Below are positions 56,943 to 64,000 of a stretch of 64,000 nt of DNA, one piece after another. Source of the stretch: Gaeumannomyces sp. JS-464 (lineage: Eukaryota > Ascomycota > Sordariomycetes > Magnaporthales > Magnaporthaceae); contig NGZR01000006.1 of the NCBI GenBank assembly GCA_002197995.1, positions 1,302,001 to 1,366,000 of the forward strand, given 5' to 3'. Both the position numbers and the translations under genes were made by a program. The notes beneath the pieces are model-generated. The model saw only the letters and a program-made list of their open reading frames with translations. It did not search any database and was not told the DNA's origin. Within the stretch, counting starts at the first letter, position 1. Each line of letters starts with the position of its first letter.

Positions 56943-58238
56943 CCCTGTGGCTCTCCGGCAGCTGGTTCACACCCAGACAGTGCCAACTGCCGGAGGGCTG
57001 AAACCGCAGCCGAAGTCTCGCGGCGTTGTAGGGCATAGCCACGAGCTTGACGACAGGCGCCGACGAATCCACTCCCGCCTCTAGCCTTTGACCTCACGTG
57101 TCGCGCACTTTGATTGCTATGCGCGGCCACTTTCGCTTTACGCCCTGGCACAGGCTTATTGACATTGATCACCGGCTTGCTGATTGCAACATTACAGCAA
57201 GAGCTGTGCCACCAACAAACGCCACATGACCAGACCGGACTTTGCGACTCCTGTGGCGCCTCTTGCCAAATAGCCAGCGCCTGTCAGCGGCTCTTGTGCC
57301 ACACACGCCGACCCATGACTCGAAGATGGTGACGCCGGTTCGCAGGTCGCCTTGTCACCAGGCATGTGCATCCTGTGCCGCTTCGCAAATCTGGCTCTTT
57401 TGGGGCGCTCTACGACCTACATCATCAGCGCGCCACGACATGTCACCACACATCTTTTTCCTTGTCATCTCGCTAGATCTCTTTGTTCGTTTTCTCTCTC
57501 TCGTTGTTCCAAATATTCTCGTTTCCCTTTCTCTCGATCGTTCCCTGATCATGTCACTCCTTCGTTCCTCCCTCCCACCAGGCCGCTTTCCTTGAACACC
57601 CTGTTTTCATCAATGAATACCTTCTCTTCAACGCCGCAAATCACTTGCAGCTTTTTACAATCGTCGGACTCATGGCCTATTGCTATTTTAGATTTTTATG
57701 CGTTGCCCTTGGGGACAAGGGCAGTATAGCGGAGAATATGGTTCTCTTGCGGCTGCTCAACCGAGTTGATCCTCCTATAACTGTTGCGTTTTCTCAACCA
57801 TAGATTTCCTTCTCTCCTCTCTTTTGACATCTCGCTACTATAAATACAACCAAGCTCACGTTACACCTTTCATCATGATATACTTTTTTGTGAGGTCTTC
57901 ATTCTAGGGTTCTTTGAATGCCACGTAGCTTTGTGACGCCAATACTCTTTGGACTTACTCTTGGGTAGGCATTGCCGCTTATTGCTCGACTCGGCCACTC
58001 TCAATCAATGTGCGTTCTTTACTAATTCCTTTCTTATTTCTTTTTCCCTACCGTGGGAATGGGGTAACTCTTATTCGCTTTTGGTAGGTTTTAACTAGCA
58101 GGGCCTATTTGTGGCGGGGGCACATGGGTGTTGCCAGCCTTTTTTTGACGTGGGAGACGTATTGTACTGGCCAATAGGCGCAGTGCTGTCAGAACCCCTT
58201 GCGGAAATGTAAGCCAACAAACGCCACCAGACTAAACT
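56943..58238. other. Intergenic, AT-rich on the right
   Basis: 1.3 kb between the proline-rich gene and the solo LTR. From about 57450 it becomes T-rich with CTTT/TCTC stretches. No gene recognised. Confidence 0.45.
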
Positions 58239-58588
58239 TGTTGGATGGGCAGCCAAAGGTCGCACGGGGCTATTTACGGAAGCGGTGGATCCACGACTCG
58301 GGGCTCCGTGACGGGAGACAACGTCTCCCCGGCACGGAGGCTCCGGCACGGAGATCACCGGTCATGCCGTCATGCACGGAGGCTGTGCAAGTTCCAGGTC
58401 AGATCCCGACTCCGGGATCTGCCTCGTACGATCGCACCCCGCGGCCTCCGGCATGGGATATATATACCGGGCGAGGCTCGTACGATGAGCCCTTTCTTTG
58501 TACTTAGAAGACAGACAGCTTTTAGGATATATTGAACCTGAAGGCCTTCTCACCCCAAAGACCGGTACCGGCACGAGTGCCACGAACA
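58239..58588 (+). mobile_element. Solo LTR with 5-bp target duplication
   Basis: A 350-bp sequence starting TGTTGG and ending CA, flanked on both sides by AAACT (58234-58238 and 58589-58593). It contains a TATA-like GATATATATACC near 58457. The first 273 bp match a second copy at 61662-61934 at a level easily seen by eye. TG..CA ends, a 5-bp duplication and no internal retroelement genes are the marks of a solo LTR left by recombination between two LTRs. The B-box-like GGTCAGATCCCG inside could also suggest a tRNA-related SINE, but a 5-bp duplication argues against that. Confidence 0.8.
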
Positions 58589-58932
58589 AAACTAGGTTCC
58601 GGCTTACGTTTTCCAAATCGAACATAGAAGAGGGGTTACAAACGTTCTGCAGGATTGAAATCGGGGTTCCCGTGTTGAAACATACGTACAAATCCCAGCC
58701 AAACAGAGCCGGGTACCATCTGTAATAAAAATGGGCAAAAATGACAAAGGTCAACTCCAACTAAAAAAACACCAAATATACCGAACTGCAATCGAAAAAA
58801 AGTCCAATGCAGAGGCTTGATAAAACAAACAAAGTCAGATGCATGCTACCAGTAGAAAGTGAAGACGAGTTCGAGGTGAGGAACTTTGCGCCCGCTATAG
58901 AGGCGTACAGTCTCTAAAAATGCGTCGTCCCA

Positions 58933-59970
58933 TCAGCGGCGCCTCTTGGCCGTCTTCTTGTCCTTGTTCGACGCCGAGTTCTTGCGCGAGGGGGTCTGGG
59001 GCTTGGCGTTGGACGGCCCGGCCTCGGCCTTCTTCTTGGCGGCCTTCCCCGGGCGTTGGCGGCCACTTTGGCTTCGAGCTCCTGGGTCTTCTTGACGTCG
59101 CCGGTGGGGACCTTGCCGGTGCCCTCGAGTTGCTTGCACTCGTCCTGGCGGGTGCCCCCGGGTTGTTTGCCCTTGTTCCTTGCCACTGCCTCGGGCTGCT
59201 TGCCCTTTGCCCTCGCCGTCGCCGGGGGGGGGGGGGGGGGGGGGGGGCTGGCTGTTGTTCTTGGGTGTGGGGCGGGTCGGGCTTTTCGCCCGTCACGCAG
59301 ATCTGCGTGTACTCGATACGGATGCTGTGGATCACGCTGCCGAGGTCTCCGATCAGCGCCGAGCAATCCTTCGCCTTGTCGGCGTTCTTGCCGTCGGCGG
59401 TGGGGTGATTTTCCTTGTGGCTCTGATACGCCTTGAACGCGGTCAGCGCCCCCTCCTCCAGCTGTCTTGCGACTACAAGAACCCTCTTCCTCGCCTCGTT
59501 CCACTCTTTACTATTCATGTTCCTCGGGGGCTCCTTTTCGAAGCAATCCGTCAGGAACTTCACGTCGTTGTCGATATCGTCTCGCTTCGGCTTCACGGCG
59601 TAGTCGTAGATTTTGAATTGTTGCCACAGTTTTTAGTTGGCGCTGCAGAATTGTCGTCGACGAGAGGAACACGGCATTGTGACAGAATAGGGGTGATCAG
59701 TGGTGATGCTAGGGGACGAGCAACTTACCCTAGTGGTGTTTAATCCATTTATCTTCTCTTCGCAATATGTGACAATCCGGAGCAGGGAGTTGAAGCCGCC
59801 GAACGCGAGGGCCGACGGGTTGACATCGCCACGAGCCACCAGAGGTGCAGTCTCCAGCTGCATCGATGCCGTGTTTGTATACTGACGCGGGTTATGTTTG
59901 GGGCCTTTGGCGGGGCGGCCGCCGAGGTGCTAAAAAGCAAGCCGAGTGCGAGAACCGGCTGGAAACGCAT
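58933..59970 (-). CDS. Predicted secreted protein with lysine-rich tail, frameshifted
   Basis: Not recognised. The ATG at 59970 gives a signal peptide (MRFQPVLALGLLFSTSAAA). One lost base near 59890 leads to a frame with ASMQLETAPLVARGDVNPSA, then LRIVTYCEEKINGLNTTR, ending at a GTAAGT donor near 59732. Coding resumes in the same frame after a short intron with an unclear acceptor (59590-59640): KPKRDDIDNDVKFLTDCFEK, SKEWNEARKRVLVVARQ, LGSVIHSIRIEYTQICV. A poly-Pro tract encoded by G24 then leads through frame changes to a Lys/Gln-rich tail (KGKQPEAVARNKGKQPGG, later KDKKTAKRRR). Signal peptide, Cys-containing middle and a basic nuclear-signal-like end are effector-like, but no family supports that. 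A TATA box lies about 190 bp upstream. Confidence 0.55.
59224..59247 (+). repeat. G24 homopolymer in the secreted-protein gene
   Basis: 24 consecutive G on the plus strand (poly-Pro codons CCC on the coding strand). Any change not a multiple of three alters the C-terminal frame. The reading frame differs before and after it in this sequence. Confidence 0.85.
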
Positions 59971-60804
59971 GGCGGTTGATGGATGCTGCCGTATCGAGCA
60001 GCCAGACGTGATGCGAGAGGTAGGCAAGAAAGTAAAAGGTCTGGGAGCACGACGATATGGCTTGCGGCAGACACTGAGGAGGTATCACGAAGTTGCGACG
60101 GGAGGTTGTTGCTGTGAGTCAGGGGTTGGAAGACTGAGAGAAGGTCCGCTGTGCCGTACAAGTATATATATCTTGAAAGATGAACAGTTGGGCAGGCCTC
60201 CAGCATGTACATGACCCTTTTCTGGGCGGCAGCGAAGGCGGATTCGATGACCAGCCTTGTGCAGCGACCTCGATATCTCGAGCCGGGTGCGTAATCTCGG
60301 CCTTCTTCGCACCAGATTGCGTGGCTATGTCGAGGTGCATATGCGTATTTGCGTTTATCACCCCTGGCTTACTAGCAGCGTGCTTCGGGGCTCGGAGGGT
60401 ACAAGACCCGTGCAGAGCATCCTACTGGACTGCCGCTCCGGGCTGCCCGGCAGCCCGATATGGTTTCAAGGGTATCCTATGCATGCCGTAGGCGAAATAG
60501 TGGGCCCTACGGAGTGCTTCGAGTGCCTTGGACCGAGCCGCCTCGCGGCCGCCAGATATCTGCTTTAATAGGGAAGTCCATAAAATTGCATGATTCTTGA
60601 CAGCAGGATGATTTTGGGCCCTTTACCCAAAAGCAGGGTGATGAATCCTTAGTGATTTGTAGGTAGCAGCTCTGAGCAGCGCTGAGTAGCGCTGTGGATG
60701 CCGGTGGCTGAGACTGATGAAGCCTACTGTAGGTGTCGATGCCCTGATTTCGGCGCTACCTAAGCAGACCAGGATGTGTGACTTTCCTATCTTGGCGGAC
60801 CTGA
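59971..60804. other. Intergenic, convergent/promoter side
   Basis: 834 bp holding the promoter of the secreted-protein gene and the 3' flank of the next minus-strand gene. Short direct repeats of GAGCAGCGCTGAGTAGCGCT type occur near 60675-60695. No gene recognised. Confidence 0.4.
60163..60172 (-). promoter_or_regulatory. TATA box of the secreted-protein gene
   Basis: GATATATATA on the minus strand, about 193 bp upstream of the ATG at 59970. Good match to TATA, position plausible for a fungal promoter. Confidence 0.45.
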
Positions 60805-61350
60805 TTACCTGAATACCGCTGATTGGACAGCAGGTCTACATAGCCTGTGCTGCTGGTTCCATCTTGGATGAAGTTTCGACTCCAACCCCGCCCAGTTGCC
60901 GTCACTTTGCGCTGCTGCCGGGTCCGCCTGTGCGTCATCGCCAGCGGCTGTGGCGCCCATGTCGGCTTCGCCAGTGGCGCTCTGGAGCCTCCTCATGAGA
61001 GCCTCCTTCTCCAGCCGCTTCAAGAACTGCTCCAGCTGCTGGATGTGCTTAAAGGCCTCGTCAACGTGCGTCTCGTGAATCTTGTTCAGCGCCGGGATGT
61101 AGGTCAAGAATCGCCCTTGCTCGCTGGCGGCCACAGCGTCGTCGATGTGTTTTCCCTTGACGGTGCACCAGACCATGTACATGTCCTCCTGGAGCAGGCG
61201 GTCGGGCGTGGTGACCGTCTTCGCGCCCAAGATGTCGTTGTAGCGTGTTATACCACCCGAATCTGGGCTTTTTCCATTGCCGCTGTTACATCTCAAAGCT
61301 CCGGCGCCAGTAGAGCCTTGCTCCTGCTGCTCCCGGAGCAGTTGACCCAC
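60805..61350 (-). CDS. Protein of unknown function with coiled coil
   Basis: Not recognised. 181 aa from the ATG at 61350 (MGQLLREQQEQGSTGAGALR). A normal-looking middle (ITRYNDILGAKTVTTPDRLL, EDMYMVWCTVKGKHIDDAVA) is followed by a coiled coil (HVDEAFKHIQQLEQFLKRLE), then an Ala/Asp/Gln-rich stretch. The last 35 residues look less natural, so the true end may be changed by an unseen frame shift or intron near 60900. No signal peptide, zinc finger or transposon motif seen. It lies in repeat-rich surroundings, so it could be a relic of a retroelement. Confidence 0.45.
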   Translation of the reverse strand: MGQLLREQQEQGSTGAGALRCNSGNGKSPDSGGITRYNDILGAKTVTTPDRLLQEDMYMVWCTVKGKHIDDAVAASEQGRFLTYIPALNKIHETHVDEAFKHIQQLEQFLKRLEKEALMRRLQSATGEADMGATAAGDDAQADPAAAQSDGNWAGLESKLHPRWNQQHRLCRPAVQSAVFR

Positions 61351-61661
61351 CCTGCGTCCCCTGCGACCCTCGCAGGTACTTTAGTACCGGCAAGAGAACA
61401 CCAAACGGCTTTTAGCCACATCGAGGCAAAAAGACTTTTAATTTATGGACCACATGGAAATTGTATTAACGCACGGGCCTTATAGATTGCTTATATATAT
61501 GTGCATCCTATAACCACTTTAATTTTTTCCATCTTTTTTATCCTTCCCATCCTCCCCATCCTCCCCGTCCTCCCTATCATTCCCATTTTTTTTATACTTT
61601 TAATTTTTTTTATCCTTCCAATCGTTTATTTTCCTTTATTTTATTTTCCGACCTTTAATAA
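61351..61661. other. Pyrimidine-rich low-complexity spacer
   Basis: 311 bp. From about 61520 to 61650 it is made of T and C runs with CCCATCCTCC-type units. It may be a degraded retroelement tail or simple repeat. No gene. Confidence 0.5.
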
Positions 61662-61934
61662 TGTTGGAAGGGCAGCCAAAGGTCGCACAAAGCTACCAAC
61701 GGATGCGGTGGATCCGCGACTCGGGGCTCCGTGGCGGGAGACAACGTCTCCCCGGCACGGAGGCTCCAACGCGGAGATCACCGGTCATGCCGTTATGCCC
61801 GGAGGCTGTGCGAGTCGCGGGTCAAATCCCGATACCGGGAGTTGCCTCGTACGACTGCACGCCGCGGCCTCCGGCACGAGATACATATACCGGGCGAGGC
61901 TCGCACGACGAGCCCTTTTTTTGTATTTAAAAAA
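61662..61934 (+). mobile_element. Second LTR copy, cut off by MULE-2
   Basis: It starts TGTTGG like the solo LTR at 58239 and matches its first 273 bp closely (shared blocks GGTGGATCC, GGGAGACAACGTCTCCCCGG, GAGATCACCGGTCATGCCGT, TATACCGGGCGAGGCTCG). At 61935 the match stops and MULE sequence begins. The missing 3' part (about 77 bp) was not found downstream. Confidence 0.75.
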
Positions 61935-62091
61935 AAGGATCTTCCCGGCCACGCACCCTTTTTGCATCTACACGCACCCACCCCACTTTTGGCCCGTGCA
62001 ACGCCTGTGCGTTCCGGTTTCGCAGCCCAGTAATTTTGCCTGCAAAATTAACTTCGCGCTACTTTTAATCCATTTTCCAATAACGCCCGCC

Positions 62092-62364
62092 ATGAACGAA
62101 ATTATCACAATTTCGAGCGACGGCGACGACGACGAGGCTGCGGGTTCGAGTTTTGATAAGGCTGTGCCGGCTTCCAAAGGCCGGCCGGAATCGCCTACAC
62201 CCACCCTAACGCATTGGGACGGCCTCCCTTGGACTGCTAAGCCCCTTTTGGAGGGTTTTTTCGACCTTTACCCTACTGGCGACGCGATTAACAACGCTAT
62301 AAGCGACTATTTCACTGCGGAGGGCATTAAAATAACGGTAGTGCGGTCGCTTAAAGATTCTTAA
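62092..62364 (+). CDS. MULE-2 N-terminal small protein, intact
   Basis: A 90-aa frame, MNEIITISSDGDDDEAAGS onward, with HWDGLPWTAKPLLEGFFDLY and GIKITVVRSLKDS at the end. The same protein is frameshifted in MULE-1 (33927). It may be the first part of the transposase or a separate small protein. A hydrophobic IITI followed by SSDGDDDE looks like a SUMO-interaction motif. No other domain seen. Confidence 0.5.
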   Translation: MNEIITISSDGDDDEAAGSSFDKAVPASKGRPESPTPTLTHWDGLPWTAKPLLEGFFDLYPTGDAINNAISDYFTAEGIKITVVRSLKDS

Positions 62365-62386
62365 GGCCTTAAAAGGTCGAGGCTGA

Positions 62387-62760
62387 ATGCCTTTCCGGCC
62401 ACAGCCGACCAACTCCCGGCCCCTCCGCTTGCGCACGCAGATTTCCCGGATTTTTACCTGCGACTACGGCTTTATTATGCAACGGTTCGAGGCTAACGGA
62501 GGCTTTTGGAGCGCCAAAATGACCTGTTCTACCCACCAAGGCCACGCCCTCCTTTTTGCAAACGCCATGGGGCCTTCCGTGCGGCAGCAAAGAGACGCCT
62601 TTAGGGATAGGCACTGGAGGTTCCTACGCCCTTTTTTTGTAAATTCAACCATCCGCACGCGCTCGATATTCGACCTTTGCCGATCCCAATACCCCAACGT
62701 GCATTGGAGCCTTTCAGCGTCCCCACGAGCTTATTGCGCTGCATAAAGCTTAACAACGCG
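62387..62760 (+). pseudogene. MULE-2 transposase N-terminal fragment
   Basis: It reads CDYGFIMQRFEANGGFWSAK and RTRSIFDLCRSQYPNVHWSL, colinear with 40497-40745 of MULE-1. It then crosses the deletion junction and ends. No catalytic residues remain, so it could not transpose on its own. Confidence 0.65.
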
Positions 62761-63359
62761 ATCCGCAAGCGCCTGGCCTGCAAATCGCCGCCGTCGATAG
62801 CTTTTGGCTGCACGCGGGCAACCGCCTCGCGGAGGACCCTTTATTGCGGGTTACAAAGCCGGTTGGGGTTAAAAAGGGCCGGCCTCGAGGACCGGCCCTT
62901 TTAACAACGAAGCGCCGGCGGCAAGGCCTCGCACGCGTACCCGCACGGGTATAAGGGCCAGCGCAAGCAGGATTACTCCTAACAAGAATTGGGTGCTTCC
63001 TTGCAAGCACGGGACGAGGTTAACGAGGCCGAAGGTTTTGTGCTTAGCCTTAGCACTCCCTTGCTTTTAACACTAGCCGCCCAACCTTAGCGCCTGCGCC
63101 GGCTTTTAACGAGTTTTTTTAACCTTTTTGCGAGTTCCTAAGCACTTTTGTAACCTTAAATAAACGGCCTTAACGCCGTACCCCTGCACTTTTTTTATGT
63201 AATTTAGCGGTTTAACACTGCGTTTTAATCGTTTATTAATAAATTGCTCGTGGCGATAAGTTAAAACCCCTGTTTTACGCCACCCCCCACTTCCGGCCAC
63301 CTTAATTCTTAATACCATGCATTTAACACGCCAATTTCATTCCGCAATTGTGATTTTTC

Positions 63360-64000
63360 CTAGCTAACTATAATACAATCAGATATATCATCCGAATCGT
63401 TAAATGCAGGAGATTTTGGTGGATCATTTGGCAAATCGCCATCCTCCTATTATGCACGCCTAATGTCGCTAATCCGTACAAAAGCCTCGTTTAAGTCCAG
63501 TAACACCTTTTTTCTTTTAACAGCCGTGCAACCTCCAATTCCGCCTTTAAACGCCTGGTTTTTGCTCGCACGTAACTAAAGCGATATCTTTTTCGTTGTA
63601 AGCCTTAGTAAGCTTTTGGAATAACAAACGGGCCGTCCGGCCGAGCTGGAAGTTGTGGGCAAAGGTGGCCATTTGAGTACGCATTTGGAAGGTCGTTTTA
63701 AAAGTTGCTATAATTATATCAAATGGCATGGAGTATTTGGAATAAATACTTTAAGCAACCCTTTCGGCTTTCAAAGCATCCTTTGCAGTTTGGGACCTTT
63801 TAACGTTGCTATTTTTAAAAAAGAGAGGGCTTATAAAAAGTTTACTAATTTTTAAGGGCCATAAGCCGGTAGCGGCTTAACCCGCTTAATAATACGGGGT
63901 ATAAAAGCCTTTTCTTTTGCTTTGTAATAGCAGTTATGAAAATAACGTTTTCCTATTATAATTAACGTGCAAAAGGCTGCAAAAAGCTGTTATGCCGGCG
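63360..64000 (-). pseudogene. Tc1/mariner-pogo transposase C-terminal part, RIP-marked, cut by window end
   Basis: Reading the minus strand from 64000: YKAKEKAFIPRIIK, then GLWPLKISK (cf. GLWPLN in fungal pogo transposases), AKDALKAERVA, MPFDIIIATF, LGRTARLLFQKLTKAYNEKD, RRLKAELEVARLL and VKRKKVLLDLNEAFVRISDI, then RRA and an acidic tail ending DDISDCIIVS at 63360. These blocks are the C-terminal DDE-to-tail region of fungal pogo-like elements. They lie in three frames. In the last frame RRA is followed by TAA TAG, each one C to T step from CAA CAG (Gln Gln). The 5' part with the catalytic core lies outside the window. Confidence 0.75.

Larger units (their letters stand above)
61935..63262 (+). 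mobile_element. MULE-2: deleted copy of the MULE-1 family
   Basis: Homologous to MULE-1 from its left end (AAGGATCTTCCCGGCCACGC, cf. GAGGCCCTTCCCGGGCACGC) through the N-terminal frame and the QRFEANGGFWSAK region. It then jumps at about 62712-62722 straight to the C-terminal part corresponding to 42050 of MULE-1. The catalytic core and SWIM motif, about 1.3 kb, are missing. Homology ends near 63262, before the right inverted repeat, which is absent. So this is an internally deleted, end-truncated derivative. No LINE is inserted, which gives the empty-site reference for the 34211 duplication. Confidence 0.82.

Overview
This 64-kb window is nuclear DNA of a filamentous ascomycete (Pezizomycotina, most likely Sordariomycetes). 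The evidence is short introns of 50-100 bp with GT..AG ends and CTAAC-type branch points, a New1/Elf1-type EF3-family ATPase, a HET-domain gene, a Zn2Cys6/MFS/enzyme gene group, and transposons whose stop codons look like RIP (repeat-induced point mutation, C to T at CpA). No tRNA, rRNA, CRISPR or prokaryote-type operon was seen.

Layout. 1-6.6 kb holds the 3' part of a New1/Elf1-type ABC-F ATPase, two small conserved-looking genes and a GPI-type fasciclin protein. 10.2-13.0 kb is a large cellulose-synthase-like family 2 glycosyltransferase. 20.4-21.9 kb is a membrane-anchored GH16 glucanase-like protein. These three cell-surface genes all lie on the minus strand, separated by gaps of 3.6 and 7.4 kb; a further 6.5-kb gap follows the GH16 gene. 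28.4-32.9 kb is a three-gene group (N,N-dimethylformamidase-like enzyme, Zn2Cys6 regulator, MFS transporter) in which every member is broken. 33.8-42.8 kb is a Mutator-like (MULE) transposon with perfect 46-bp inverted ends, split by a Tad1-like LINE that made a 13-bp target duplication. 43.2-50.8 kb holds a SAM methyltransferase, a HET-domain protein, a WW-domain protein and an RNPS1-like SR protein. 50.8-56.3 kb is gene-poor. 56.3-61.4 kb holds a proline-rich protein, a solo LTR, a predicted secreted protein with a lysine-rich tail and a 24-G run, and an unknown gene. 61.7-64 kb is stacked repeat debris: a second LTR, a deleted MULE copy and a RIP-marked pogo transposase running off the window.

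Two processes explain most broken frames. First, many ordinary genes, including the New1-like gene and the glycosyltransferase, carry isolated single-base losses, nearly all in the deletion direction and mostly in G/C-rich runs. This looks like uncorrected sequencing or assembly indels, so those genes are probably intact in the organism. Second, the transposons, and possibly the 28-33 kb gene group, carry stop codons one C:G to T:A transition away from Gln or Trp codons, as expected of RIP.

I found no clearly unprecedented system. The most interesting items are the nested transposon with its short deleted relative, the decaying dimethylformamidase-like group with possible RIP leakage, and the secreted lysine-rich protein.
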